NCBI GenBank assembly: GCA_016719575.1
Contig: JADJYV010000013.1
Location: 868,001-932,000 of the forward strand
Reading direction: 5' to 3'
DNA from: Pseudobdellovibrionaceae bacterium
GTDB lineage: Bacteria; Bdellovibrionota; Bdellovibrionia; Bdellovibrionales; Bdellovibrionaceae
Length of the DNA stretch: 64,000 bases
Shown one piece after another: positions 8,136 to 17,437 of this stretch. The position numbers and the translations under genes were made by a program. Below the pieces are notes generated by a model. That model worked only from the letters and a program-made list of their open reading frames with translations, ran no database searches and was not told where the DNA came from. Within the stretch, counting starts at the first letter, position 1. Every line of letters begins with the position of its first letter.

Positions 8136-9716
8136 TTACTCGCAACTTTGCTTTCCTAAGTAATGATAGTTACCAATTTCGTCCAACCAGTACTCCCCTT
8201 GAAAGGGATAGTACTCATATCCATTTTGCACATAAAATGTTCTATCAATCTTGTCGTCAATTTGTGCAGCTGTTAAATCTTTACCGGCGAGTTTCATTTT
8301 AAGATTTTCTTTTTTTCCGTTAATCATCTCGTATCGAATAAATCCCGCCTGCTCATATAGATCACGAAGTTCGACTCTCATGTTTAACAAGTGAGCCTTT
8401 GTCATGTCGCCTACCGCGAGCTTGGCATTGCGAGAGCGATTATTGATAACCTTTAAAGCATATTGACCAGCGGGAGTGCTCCGATAGCCTGGATTCAAAT
8501 CGATTCGAGCCTTTTCGTCATTAAGCCGCTTGATATAGAAAAGGCTTCGTTTGACATTGCCCTCTTCTGAAATACTTTTTACTACGTTGTAAGGCAATCG
8601 AAGACTCAAAGCCTTGTTTGATTTTTTGATCTGCTGACCCCGTTCAATTTCAGAAAAATACTCCATCGCATCACTATTGGCGCGAATAAAATCGCCAATA
8701 CGTGCACGAATAGGTCCGTAGGTTGACTCAAATAAACTCAAAACCTTTTCCATCTCATCATACTTGCAAATGTAAAGGTAGACGATGGATCGCAACAATA
8801 AAGACTCTGGTATATAGAAGTCTTCATAATAGCTCGAATGCAAAGAATGAAAATTACTTAAGACAGAACGAAAGCGCGCCGCTCGCAACATTGCCCAAGA
8901 CGATTCAAACAATGAGTCATGCCATAAAAAGTGATCACGCGGGATCTGAGAATAAGCCTCGATAGCGCCTTCCCAGTCCTGCTTTTGATAGAGGGTCCTT
9001 GCAAGTGCAATTTGGGCAGAAACTCGATTGGTATCAGTTACTGGCGCACTGTCGCGAGCAGCTAAGAGGGACTGAAATATTTGAGAAGCAATATCGAGTT
9101 GATTACCTTCTAACTCCGCAAGTCCACGATTAAATAAAGCCTGATTATAGTAGCGACTGCGAGCGCTCACCTTCGAAAACAGCTCAGCGGCTTTAGGGAA
9201 TTCGCGCGCCTTTAATTTGATTTCGCCAATCCTGAAATAAAGCATGTCACGCTTGTCTTCAGGAAAATCATTCAAATCCACCTTAGATACTGCATAATTC
9301 AATAATGTGTCATCACCGAGACTATCCGCCACAATTGATAGTTTTTCGATCGCCTGTTTTACATACTTGTTATTGCCCATGCGAATAACATCGACGAATT
9401 GAAAAGCGGCGACTTGATTGAGCTTCATCTCCATAAGCATCAACCCAAGAACATACTTTAGCTGAGGTCTCTCAGCTTGAAGCTCCGCGCGACGAGCCAA
9501 TTGAAATAATGAATTTGAAGCCTGCTCATACTGACCACTTCGTGCTAGTGCCAAAGCCTGATTCATTTGCTGTTTAAGAGGGGAGTTCTTAACTGTTGAT
9601 GGCGCACTAACCACGGGCCCTTTGTAACTACGAGGCGCTGCTTTTCTTGCAGGTGCCGCAAAAGAGGTTGGTACTGTAAATGTTGAGATAAAAAGTAAAA
9701 TAAGAAATTTTCTCAT
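8136..9716 (-). CDS. Periplasmic TPR protein, GltC-like
   Basis: A 526-residue protein with a signal peptide (about 1-20, ending SFA before APARK) and TPR-like helical repeats over most of its length, for example QMNQALALARSGQYEQASN and YFRIGEIKLKAREFPKAAEL. It starts 4 bp inside the end of the upstream beta-barrel gene and is followed after 3 bp by the large TPR gene. In Myxococcus a periplasmic TPR protein, GltC, binds the outer-membrane barrels GltA and GltB. A TPR gene directly after two barrel genes gives the same set here. The C-terminal 100 residues, rich in Tyr and charged residues, are not obviously TPR. Confidence 0.77.
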   Translation of the reverse strand: MRKFLILLFISTFTVPTSFAAPARKAAPRSYKGPVVSAPSTVKNSPLKQQMNQALALARSGQYEQASNSLFQLARRAELQAERPQLKYVLGLMLMEMKLNQVAAFQFVDVIRMGNNKYVKQAIEKLSIVADSLGDDTLLNYAVSKVDLNDFPEDKRDMLYFRIGEIKLKAREFPKAAELFSKVSARSRYYNQALFNRGLAELEGNQLDIASQIFQSLLAARDSAPVTDTNRVSAQIALARTLYQKQDWEGAIEAYSQIPRDHFLWHDSLFESSWAMLRAARFRSVLSNFHSLHSSYYEDFYIPESLLLRSIVYLYICKYDEMEKVLSLFESTYGPIRARIGDFIRANSDAMEYFSEIERGQQIKKSNKALSLRLPYNVVKSISEEGNVKRSLFYIKRLNDEKARIDLNPGYRSTPAGQYALKVINNRSRNAKLAVGDMTKAHLLNMRVELRDLYEQAGFIRYEMINGKKENLKMKLAGKDLTAAQIDDKIDRTFYVQNGYEYYPFQGEYWLDEIGNYHYLGKQSCE

Positions 9717-10549
9717 CGGTATTTAGCCTCCGGATAGAAGAAACTCATCCCCACGGTTAGCAATAAATCACTAAAGCTCTGAACGGTTCCATCTGTCGAT
9801 TTCGCTGAATACATCATCATGCTAAAATCCCAATTCACGGCAAAACGCTTCGAAAGAGCAAAATTCTGACCCGTTCCAACGTGAATCGTAAAGCCACTTC
9901 CACCGGTACTCACCGAGGTATTGCCAATACCGCCAGTAAAGTAATGCTCAAAAGGAACGATCTTATGATTGAGCCAAGTCATTTTTCCGTAAAAGGGCGT
10001 ATACTTCGCATCAATGCCTAAATAGTTTTTTGGGAATCCAAAGCTATCGGCACTCACTATGTTATTAGTGTGAAGCTCACTAGCAGCCTGGCGTTGAGAG
10101 CTGGTCATTGTTGTGTAGGTTCCTTCAACACCCAAGGCCTCCGAGAAATAATAGGCTGCCTTCAAAGAAACCCCCATGGTCAAAAACCACGGATTATTCG
10201 TAATGGTCGTAAATGCTCCGGTAAACTGAATTCTCTCAGTTTTTGGCAAAAACCTTTTTTGTAACACTGATATTTCACTAAAGGGGGCTAAGCGTCCTAA
10301 TCCAGAAAAATCCGACAACTTGTTGTTTTGAACTTCAAGTTTGTCCTCATTAGCATCTATCTTTTGATTCTGTGCTCCTGGAACATAAGTTGAATCTTGC
10401 CTCGGTGCTGACTTATCAAGTTCCATCTCAATGACATTCAAATCGTCACCGGCTCCTGTCTCTTCGGCAAATGCTGAAACTCCGAATACCGGGCTCATTA
10501 TGACTAAAAAGATGAAAAGTGTTTTAAAGTTTTTCTGCATAATTGCCAT
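9713..10549 (-). CDS. Outer-membrane beta-barrel protein, GltA/GltB-like
   Basis: A 278-residue protein with a signal peptide (about 1-28, ending VSAFA before EETG) and an acidic/Asn-rich linker. It then has alternating hydrophobic beta segments typical of a small outer-membrane barrel (FLTMGVSLKAAYYFSEALGV, FTIHVGTGQNFALSKRFAV, LLLTVGMSFFY). It overlaps the following TPR gene by 4 bp and is 2 bp from a second barrel gene upstream. Paired barrels followed by TPR proteins match GltA/GltB of the gliding complex. Sequence alone shows only a barrel; the role is from context. Confidence 0.75.
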   Translation of the reverse strand: MAIMQKNFKTLFIFLVIMSPVFGVSAFAEETGAGDDLNVIEMELDKSAPRQDSTYVPGAQNQKIDANEDKLEVQNNKLSDFSGLGRLAPFSEISVLQKRFLPKTERIQFTGAFTTITNNPWFLTMGVSLKAAYYFSEALGVEGTYTTMTSSQRQAASELHTNNIVSADSFGFPKNYLGIDAKYTPFYGKMTWLNHKIVPFEHYFTGGIGNTSVSTGGSGFTIHVGTGQNFALSKRFAVNWDFSMMMYSAKSTDGTVQSFSDLLLTVGMSFFYPEAKYR

Positions 10550-10551
10550 CC

Positions 10552-11310
10552 TTAAAACATGTAATTCACACCAACACCTAAGTTGGTGGTGTAAGTTAAA
10601 CGTTCATCAAATTGATCATGACTTGGTGCCGTCCGCGTTGGATCCAACGACACAGTTGCATTTCCAGGAAAAAAAGGAATGGGCGCGTTGTGCATAAACA
10701 TTCTAAGATCAACCCGTAAACTCAATTGCTTAGTCATATAGTATTTCTGACCCAATCCGAGGGCGATGCCTGGATATGCCTTATGAGTATACTTAACTAA
10801 TCCAGCGGCCAAACTTCCGAAAGTTGACAAATTGAAGACGATACTTTTACTCAGACTCATTTTGCCGTAAAATGCTTTAAAATTGTAATCAACCATGATC
10901 GATGATTGGGGGGCAGGAGCGCGGGTAAAATCGAGTCGAATCGTACTCCCATTAGAACTTGGCACACTCTTTAGCTGCTCTCCATATTTGCTCAAGCCCG
11001 ATAGGTTCGACTCAAAAAAACCGCCAATAGCATGCTCTTCACTCCAGTGGTAATAGGCTGCAAATCCAAGCTTACTCACGTTAAAAATTGGCTCAGTCAT
11101 CGCGTTTCCATAGTAGCCGCCAATTTCAACCTTGCCAGTAGTTAATATATTCCGGTTTTTTACACTGGCTGGCTTATCAAACACTGGATAAACTGACTCT
11201 TGTGCAAGTTCTTCTTGCGGGAGCTCAACCACTTCGGCTGCAAAAGCGACTTTCTGAAGAAGAAACGCCGCTAAGAACAGACCCAATCCTTTGAGTGCAT
11301 TCTTTAACAT
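10552..11310 (-). CDS. Outer-membrane beta-barrel protein, GltB/GltA-like
   Basis: A 252-residue protein with a signal peptide (about 1-24, ending KVAFA before AEVV) and beta-strand patterns throughout (KVEIGGYYGNAMTEPIFNV, FAAYYHWSEEHAIGGFFESN). It ends in VGVNYMF; a terminal Phe is the usual outer-membrane insertion signal. It resembles the next gene in layout and probably arose by duplication. The ATG directly abuts the stop of kdsC, so the barrel and the LPS-core gene share a transcript. Assignment as a GltA/GltB-type gliding barrel is contextual. Confidence 0.75.
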   Translation of the reverse strand: MLKNALKGLGLFLAAFLLQKVAFAAEVVELPQEELAQESVYPVFDKPASVKNRNILTTGKVEIGGYYGNAMTEPIFNVSKLGFAAYYHWSEEHAIGGFFESNLSGLSKYGEQLKSVPSSNGSTIRLDFTRAPAPQSSIMVDYNFKAFYGKMSLSKSIVFNLSTFGSLAAGLVKYTHKAYPGIALGLGQKYYMTKQLSLRVDLRMFMHNAPIPFFPGNATVSLDPTRTAPSHDQFDERLTYTTNLGVGVNYMF

Positions 11311-11832
11311 TTAGGACCTTCCTGATGATGAAAAAGCGCCGTGTTTGTAAATCAAGTCACAAACCTCACGAACAGCTCCGTTGCCGCCCGGTCTTTTTGT
11401 TATATATTTTGAAATCTCTATTACTTCGTCTACAGCCTCGGGGACTGTCGCACTGAAAGCCACGGATTTAAGCAGTGGAATATCGAAATAGTCGTCACCG
11501 ATATAGGCCATCTCTTCTGGCTTCAAACCTGATTGCTTTTGCAAATCGACGAACGGTGGAACTTTATCGACAGCACCTTCATATAAAAATTGAATGCCAA
11601 GTGTTTTTACGCGTGCACGGATCTCTTCTGTCTTGCTCCCTGTGATCACTGCTAATTTGTAACCATTTTCGATGAGGCGTTTAATTCCAACACCATCACG
11701 AACACAAAAGAAACGCTTCCAATCACCATTGGAATCCATCCAAATTCGGCAATCAGTCATAACTCCGTCCACATCTAGAACGAGCATTTTAATATTTTTC
11801 AAGTTTGCGAAAATATTTCCCACTGGGATCAT
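11311..11832 (-). CDS. kdsC: 3-deoxy-D-manno-octulosonate 8-phosphate phosphatase
   Basis: This enzyme removes phosphate from Kdo-8-phosphate to give Kdo for the LPS inner core. The 173-residue length is normal for the tetrameric KdsC family of HAD phosphatases. The nucleophile motif LVLDVDGVMTD places the catalytic Asp pair at residues 20 and 22. Also seen are AVITGSKTEEI and the Mg-binding YIGDDYFDIPLL. The gene is 66 bp after kdsD and abuts the first beta-barrel gene. Together with kdsD and kdsB nearby it supplies most of the Kdo branch in one operon. Confidence 0.93.
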   Translation of the reverse strand: MIPVGNIFANLKNIKMLVLDVDGVMTDCRIWMDSNGDWKRFFCVRDGVGIKRLIENGYKLAVITGSKTEEIRARVKTLGIQFLYEGAVDKVPPFVDLQKQSGLKPEEMAYIGDDYFDIPLLKSVAFSATVPEAVDEVIEISKYITKRPGGNGAVREVCDLIYKHGAFSSSGRS

Positions 11833-11898
11833 TGTGAGAAAAATTCAACACCGGGGCAAGGTTATCAATTTGAGAACTCGACCTTAGTCACTCACTTG

Positions 11899-12882
11899 CT
11901 AACGTATTTTAGTGCTTAGGAGATCTTGAATATGCAAGATTCCCACTGGCTTCTGAGGATAATCACTCAATTTATCAAAAACAAAAACCATCTGAATTCG
12001 AAATTGTTCCATCAAAAAAAGTGCTTTTTCTGCCAGTTCATTAGCATCAATAGTCCTAGGATGCTTTGTCATCAAGTCTTTCGCGGCGCCAGTCAAAGGA
12101 TCAGGACTTTTCTCTAGGCGACGACGAATATCTCCATCCGTAATAACTCCAACCAAATCTCCATTTAGATCCAGGACCCCAGAAGCGCCACGAACATTTT
12201 TATGGGTCATAATAGAAAGAACCTCGCGCAGGGGAGTTTCGAGCTGGACCAAAGGCAAGGCTTCCCCCGTATGCATGACGTCTTTAACCCTGGTCAAAAG
12301 TCGGTATCCGAGACTTCCACCCGGATGAAACTCGGCAAACTCTTCTGGAGAAAATCCTTTCTCATTTAAAACCGCCATAGCTAAAGCGTCGCCCATGGCA
12401 AGAGAGGCCGTGCTACTTGCTGTCGGTGCGAGATTTAATGGACAGGCCTCCGTCGAAACGGAAATATTCAAAATGGCCTTCGCCGCCTTCGCTAAAGTTG
12501 AATTTGCATTTCCAGTAATAGCAATGACAGGAATATTTTTGCGAACAGCAAAACTCAAAATCGGAGCAAGTTCGGGGCTTTCGCCGCCATAACTGAGAGC
12601 TATGATCACATCGCCGTCAACAATGATCCCTAAATCTCCATGTGCGCTTTCTGCAGGGTGAACAAAGACGGAAGGAGTTCCCGTTGAAGAAAACGTACTC
12701 GCCATCTTTCGCGCGATCTGGCCAGATTTCCCCATTCCAGTAATTATCAGTTTACCCCGACATTCTTTGATAGTCTGAACGGCCTGTACAAAGGATTCAT
12801 CAAGCCGATCTTTGAGAGCCAAGATAGCATTGGCCTCAATGTCCAAAACTTGCAAACCTTGTTTTATAATTTGAAGACTCAC
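11899..12882 (-). CDS. kdsD: D-arabinose 5-phosphate isomerase
   Basis: It converts ribulose 5-phosphate to arabinose 5-phosphate, the first committed step towards Kdo. The 327-residue protein has an N-terminal SIS sugar-isomerase domain (about 40-170, GMGKSGQIARKMASTFSSTG and ALSYGGESPEL). Two C-terminal CBS domains follow (about 205-327), as in Escherichia coli KdsD. The start ATG overlaps the pyrG stop by 4 bp. GutQ is a paralogue with the same architecture, but the kdsC and kdsB neighbours favour KdsD. Confidence 0.93.
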   Translation of the reverse strand: MSLQIIKQGLQVLDIEANAILALKDRLDESFVQAVQTIKECRGKLIITGMGKSGQIARKMASTFSSTGTPSVFVHPAESAHGDLGIIVDGDVIIALSYGGESPELAPILSFAVRKNIPVIAITGNANSTLAKAAKAILNISVSTEACPLNLAPTASSTASLAMGDALAMAVLNEKGFSPEEFAEFHPGGSLGYRLLTRVKDVMHTGEALPLVQLETPLREVLSIMTHKNVRGASGVLDLNGDLVGVITDGDIRRRLEKSPDPLTGAAKDLMTKHPRTIDANELAEKALFLMEQFRIQMVFVFDKLSDYPQKPVGILHIQDLLSTKIR

Positions 12883-14540
12883 GATACTCCTCTCTTAAGA
12901 GCTGCTTTTAAAAAGTGTACAAAGAGGGGATGCGGCGCTAGAGGCTTAGATTTAAACTCAGGATGAAATTGCACGCCTATAAACCAGGGATGATCCACCA
13001 ACTCGACAATCTCTACCAGATTTCGTTCTTTGCATACGCCGACAGCATTCATACCATTTTTCTCAAAGAGAGCTCGATACTTGTTGTTGTACTCATAGCG
13101 ATGCCTGTGGCGCTCATGAATCAAAGAGTTCTTATAGACTTCAAAGGTGCGAGTCCCTTTCGAGATCGAGCAAGAAAAAGCACCCAGCCTCATCGTTCCA
13201 CCCTTATTCACATTTCCACGCTGCTCGACCATTGTGTCGATAACATAATTTCGAGTTTTGGAATCCGAAAAAAACTCATGGCTAGTGGCATCCTGAATGC
13301 CGCAAACGTTGCGAGCAAATTCAATCGAAGCCAGCTGCATACCAAAGCAGATTCCAAAAAATGGAATCTGCCTTTCGCGAGCAAAGCGGATTGCAGAAAT
13401 TTTCCCCTCAACCCCACGAACACCAAAACCACCAGGCACAAGGATTCCATCAACGTCTCCGAGACATTGAACAACATTTTTATCAGTGATTTTTTCAGAA
13501 TCCACATACACAATGTTGACCTTAGAGTTGTTGGCGATGCCGGCATGTACAATTGCCTCATGCAAAGACTTATAAGACTCTTTTAAATCGACGTACTTGC
13601 CGACCACGCCAATAGTAACTTCTCTTTTAGGATGTTGAAGAACTTTGACGATTTTTTTCCATCCACTTAGATCCACTCGGCCTGATTTTAATTTCAATTT
13701 TTCAACGATCAACTCATCGAGGCCTTCTTTGTGAAGTGCCATCGGAACCTCATAAATATAACGAGAGTCTTGAGCATTGATCACATGCTCTGGGTGAACG
13801 CTACAAAAGAGACCAATTTTTTTCTTTAAACTATCATCAATTGGCTTTTCACTTCTGCAGACCAAAAAATCAGGCTGAAGACCAATCATTCGAAGCTCTT
13901 TAACCGAGTGCTGAGTCGGTTTACTTTTAAGTTCCCCCGCTGCAGCAATATAGGGCACATAGGTCACATGAACCAAGACCGAATTATCGGCTCCTACTTC
14001 GCTGCGCATTTGACGAATGGCCTCTAAAAATGGCTGCCCTTCGATGTCTCCAACTGTGCCGCCAATTTCGACTATGATAACTTCGGAACCTTGAGCTGCT
14101 TCAAAAGCTCTCGCTTTAATTTCATCCGTAATGTGAGGGATTACCTGCACCGTTCCGCCGAGATAGTCTCCACGTCTCTCACGAGCTAAAACCTTGTCAT
14201 AAATTTGTCCGGTCGAAACACTGTTCGATCGCGACATGATGGCGCTAGTAAATCTCTCATAATGCCCTAAATCCAGATCTGTCTCTGCACCATCTTCTGT
14301 CACGTAAACTTCTCCGTGCTGAAAGGGTGACATGGTGCCGGGATCAACATTTAAATACGGATCAAATTTCATGATCGTAACTTTCACGCCACGGGCCTCT
14401 AACAAAGCGCCGAGACTCGCTGCCGTCAGGCCCTTGCCGATAGAAGAAACCACGCCACCCGTAACAAAAATAAATTTCTGCTGCAATCGTTTGTTTGTAG
14501 ACTTCTTTGTTGAAATTTTTTTTGTAGCCAGAGCCGCCAT
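12879..14540 (-). CDS. pyrG: CTP synthase
   Basis: It makes CTP from UTP, ATP and glutamine. CTP is also the activating nucleotide for KdsB, encoded next door. The 553-residue protein has the N-terminal synthetase domain (VVSSIGKGLTAASLGALLE; DLGHYERF) and a C-terminal class I glutamine amidotransferase domain. That domain shows the nucleophile elbow FFGICFGMQLA and the HPE motif (VQFHPEFKSKP). A Lys/Thr-rich extension of about 20 residues precedes the core. It overlaps kdsB by 1 bp and kdsD by 4 bp. Confidence 0.96.
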   Translation of the reverse strand: MAALATKKISTKKSTNKRLQQKFIFVTGGVVSSIGKGLTAASLGALLEARGVKVTIMKFDPYLNVDPGTMSPFQHGEVYVTEDGAETDLDLGHYERFTSAIMSRSNSVSTGQIYDKVLARERRGDYLGGTVQVIPHITDEIKARAFEAAQGSEVIIVEIGGTVGDIEGQPFLEAIRQMRSEVGADNSVLVHVTYVPYIAAAGELKSKPTQHSVKELRMIGLQPDFLVCRSEKPIDDSLKKKIGLFCSVHPEHVINAQDSRYIYEVPMALHKEGLDELIVEKLKLKSGRVDLSGWKKIVKVLQHPKREVTIGVVGKYVDLKESYKSLHEAIVHAGIANNSKVNIVYVDSEKITDKNVVQCLGDVDGILVPGGFGVRGVEGKISAIRFARERQIPFFGICFGMQLASIEFARNVCGIQDATSHEFFSDSKTRNYVIDTMVEQRGNVNKGGTMRLGAFSCSISKGTRTFEVYKNSLIHERHRHRYEYNNKYRALFEKNGMNAVGVCKERNLVEIVELVDHPWFIGVQFHPEFKSKPLAPHPLFVHFLKAALKRGVS

Positions 14541-15277
14541 TACTTCCCCCTCATAATTTTTTCCAATTTTGCCAAATCTTCAGGCGTATCTACGCCTTGT
14601 GCTGCTTCTTGCACGCGCAAAATTTTGATTTTAGCACCCAAATAGAGCGCTCGAAGCTGCTCAAGACTTTCCCCTACCTCAATAACTACAGGTTGCTGAT
14701 CGCAGAATTTTTTTAAAAAAGACTTTTTATAGGCGTACATACCTATGTGCTTAAGGCATCCCTCAATGTCCCCGACAGCGGGTGCACTTGCCCGAGAATA
14801 TGGAATCGGATACCGACTAAAATAGAGGGCCTCATCTTGACGATTAACAACCACCTTAACAGAGTTTTTAGAGTCTAACTCCGCCTGAGAAATTGGATGC
14901 GCCAATGTTCCCATATCCAAACTTGGGTCCGCGATAAAAAGTGCCGACAAACTATCAATCAAATCTCCTGTGACTAAAGGCTCATCCCCTTGAATATTCA
15001 CGATCACATCGCATTCAAGATCTTTTGTGGCTGCGAAAATGCGATCCGTTCCAGAGGGGAGATCCGATGCTGTCATGACCACGCGAACTCCCGCGGCCTT
15101 GGCGACAGCGGAAATTTCATCGTGATCTGTGGCAACAATCACCTCAGACAGTAATTTACTCTTAGTCGTGCCTTCAATAACCCACTGAAGCATCGGTTTT
15201 CCGAGAAGTTTTGCAAGTGGTTTTCCAGGAAATCGAGTTGAAGCGTAGCGCGCGGGAATGACTCCGATAAATTTCAT
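14540..15277 (-). CDS. kdsB: CMP-Kdo synthetase (3-deoxy-manno-octulosonate cytidylyltransferase)
   Basis: It activates Kdo with CTP to CMP-Kdo for transfer to lipid A. The 245-residue length and motifs (IPARYASTRFPGKPLA near the N-terminus, NIQGDEPL, YFSRYPIPYSR, GVDTPEDL) are standard for KdsB. It overlaps engB by 4 bp and pyrG by 1 bp. Confidence 0.95.
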   Translation of the reverse strand: MKFIGVIPARYASTRFPGKPLAKLLGKPMLQWVIEGTTKSKLLSEVIVATDHDEISAVAKAAGVRVVMTASDLPSGTDRIFAATKDLECDVIVNIQGDEPLVTGDLIDSLSALFIADPSLDMGTLAHPISQAELDSKNSVKVVVNRQDEALYFSRYPIPYSRASAPAVGDIEGCLKHIGMYAYKKSFLKKFCDQQPVVIEVGESLEQLRALYLGAKIKILRVQEAAQGVDTPEDLAKLEKIMRGK

Positions 15278-15852
15278 TTTGTATTTATCCAGTGCTCGTA
15301 AAGGTATTCTTCGACCTCATCATGTCCTGATTTTTTAAGAGCCGAAGTCATAAAAACTGAAGACGATCCTGAATTCTTTTTTATAGATGCAAGTGACTTT
15401 TGAATTTCATTTTTACTGAGTTTATCAGCTTTGGTTAAAACAATCGCCAGAGGGATTCCACGAGTTTCAGTGAAAGTCTTTAAAAGCTCCTCATCCTTTG
15501 TCCATGATCGGCGTGCATCCATAATCAAAACCAAACCTGCAAGCTCCTCACGAATGCTCAGATAAGTTTCAATCATGGCATGCCACTCGTGAATTTCTTT
15601 GCTTGAGCGTGCCGCAAATCCATAACCAGGCATGTCCACAATCACATAGCTGTCCCCATTACTAAAAAAATTCAGCAACCGAGTTTTTCCGGGAGTATTG
15701 CTTACTTTCGCAACTTTGCCTTTTGCCAAAGAGTTTAAAAAGGAGCTTTTTCCAGCATTAGATCTTCCTGCAATAGCGATCTCTTTCTTGCCGGTTTTGG
15801 GATAGTCCTTTGGCAGAACAGCACTTTTGATGTATTTAATGGATCCAGACAT
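15274..15852 (-). CDS. engB: Ribosome-biogenesis GTP-binding protein EngB (YihA/YsxC)
   Basis: A 192-residue GTPase with G1 GRSNAGKSSFLNSL, the G3 region DMPGYGFA and G4 TKADKLS. It is an essential factor for large-subunit assembly in many bacteria. It lies between the NAD(P)H-hydrate repair gene (17 bp) and kdsB (4-bp overlap), on the same strand. Confidence 0.94.
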   Translation of the reverse strand: MSGSIKYIKSAVLPKDYPKTGKKEIAIAGRSNAGKSSFLNSLAKGKVAKVSNTPGKTRLLNFFSNGDSYVIVDMPGYGFAARSSKEIHEWHAMIETYLSIREELAGLVLIMDARRSWTKDEELLKTFTETRGIPLAIVLTKADKLSKNEIQKSLASIKKNSGSSSVFMTSALKKSGHDEVEEYLYEHWINTK

Positions 15853-15869
15853 GAGGGGATCTTAGTGCA

Positions 15870-17282
15870 TCAGGAGCCTTTTTTCAAACTCCTCAGACTT
15901 GCATCAAGCAATTCTGGCAAATCAGACGCCATGATAGTGCGGCTAGAGTGCCCTCGCCGGAGCCAGTCATCGGCAATTCGACCATGCAAATAAGCACCAA
16001 GGACTCCTGCTTTGACTGTAGGCAGTCCCTGAGCCATCAAGGATCCGATAAAACCCGATAAGACGTCTCCACTGCCGGCCTTTGCCAACGCAACATTGCC
16101 CGATCCGATAATGTAAGCCTTTCCATCGACCCCTAGCACTGTGCGAAAGCCTTTGAATAAAATATGGGCATTTAGGTCTTTAACGGCCTGTTTGGTGGCC
16201 CCAAGTCGATCCCTCTCTAGTTCCTTTGATGGTCTTTTGAGCAAACGCCCCAACTCGCCAGCATGTGGAGTAAGAATCCACCCCTCCGGCAACTTCAGCG
16301 GTTGAGGATAGGAAGAAAGAATAGTTAGAGCGTCCGCATCAACTAAGACTTTGGAGTGACCCCTAAGGAGGTGATCCATAATTCTTTTACTCTCCTCACC
16401 TAACCCTAGGCCTGGCCCCACCACCACTGCAGAATATTTCTTAAGATTGCTTTGGTAAAACTTAGTAAGAGACAAGTGCAAGTAGTCAGGTCGGCTTCGA
16501 GCCGATACCCTAGAGCCAAGAGAACACAAGGTCACATAACCGCAGCCCATCCGCATTGCGGCCTCTGACACCAAATCGGCCGCCCCCTCCATTCCGGAAG
16601 AGCCCGCAATCACCAACAAATGTCCAAAATCGCTCTTATTTGCCATTGCCTTTCGCCTGGGCAACAATTGACGGGCACTCGCTGAACCAATCAAAAAAGT
16701 GCTTTGAGCCTCGGACTTTAAAAGACCTTCCGGAAAACCAATTTGTACCCTGCGAATTCTTCCAGCGTAGGTGGGTCCTTCTTGGATGAACAGCCCTGGT
16801 TTGGCCGGCTCGATCGTCAAGGTCCAAGTAGCCCTCACTGCAGATCCTAAGACAACCCCCCGATTGGCATCGAGACCGCTCGGGATATCTAGAGAGAAAA
16901 TAAGCCTTTTCGCGGCATTGATTTTTTGAATTTGCCGCCGAAGATCGCCTTCGATGTCTCGATTCAAACCCACACCAAAAAGGCCATCGATCAAAATATC
17001 AAAAATGGATGGATCCCATGAGGTCCCCTCCAACACGGCGACGTCAAAGTTCTTCTTTTTTAGAACACGAGCCATAGCTCGCCCATCGTCTCCATTTTTT
17101 CCAGGGCCGCACCAAATACCAATACGCGCCCGTGAGTTTAAATTGAGACTCTTAAAAATACGTTCAAATTCGTCCGCAAGCGCTTGCCCTGCTTTTTCGA
17201 CAAGCAGTGCAGATGTTAAATTGAAATCTTTTGCTGCCCTAACGTCAATTTTATAAATCTCTTCTCTCGTCGCCAATCTCAT
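15870..17282 (-). CDS. Bifunctional NAD(P)H-hydrate epimerase / ADP-dependent dehydratase
   Basis: It repairs damaged NAD(P)H hydrates. An N-terminal YjeF_N epimerase domain (GIWCGPGKNGDDGRAMARVL; FSLDIPSGLDANRG) is fused to a C-terminal carbohydrate-kinase-like dehydratase (LVDADALTIL; ILTPHAGELGRLL; KAGSGDVLSGFIGS), as in E. coli Nnr. The start at 17282 (MRLATREEIYKID) is chosen because family members begin there. It leaves about 155 bp for divergent promoters before the sigma-54 activator gene. The frame stays open to 17411, and an ATG at 17321 follows a purine-rich stretch, so a longer form is possible. Confidence 0.88.
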   Translation of the reverse strand: MRLATREEIYKIDVRAAKDFNLTSALLVEKAGQALADEFERIFKSLNLNSRARIGIWCGPGKNGDDGRAMARVLKKKNFDVAVLEGTSWDPSIFDILIDGLFGVGLNRDIEGDLRRQIQKINAAKRLIFSLDIPSGLDANRGVVLGSAVRATWTLTIEPAKPGLFIQEGPTYAGRIRRVQIGFPEGLLKSEAQSTFLIGSASARQLLPRRKAMANKSDFGHLLVIAGSSGMEGAADLVSEAAMRMGCGYVTLCSLGSRVSARSRPDYLHLSLTKFYQSNLKKYSAVVVGPGLGLGEESKRIMDHLLRGHSKVLVDADALTILSSYPQPLKLPEGWILTPHAGELGRLLKRPSKELERDRLGATKQAVKDLNAHILFKGFRTVLGVDGKAYIIGSGNVALAKAGSGDVLSGFIGSLMAQGLPTVKAGVLGAYLHGRIADDWLRRGHSSRTIMASDLPELLDASLRSLKKGS

Positions 17283-17437
17283 TGGAACATCATGCCGGAA
17301 ATTCCAGAATCTGAGAATCATCTTCTCAGATCCTGGACGCAAATTCGAATACTTCGGATCTATTGCAATTAAATTCGGATCCGGGATGGTCCGATTCTTG
17401 GAAAAGGTCATAAGTTATCGCAACAAGGAGATAAACA

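Noticed and set aside
17283..17411. Longer start for the NAD(P)H-hydrate repair enzyme
   Set aside because: The extra 43 residues do not resemble the family, and this start would leave only 26 bp between divergent genes; kept only as a possibility.
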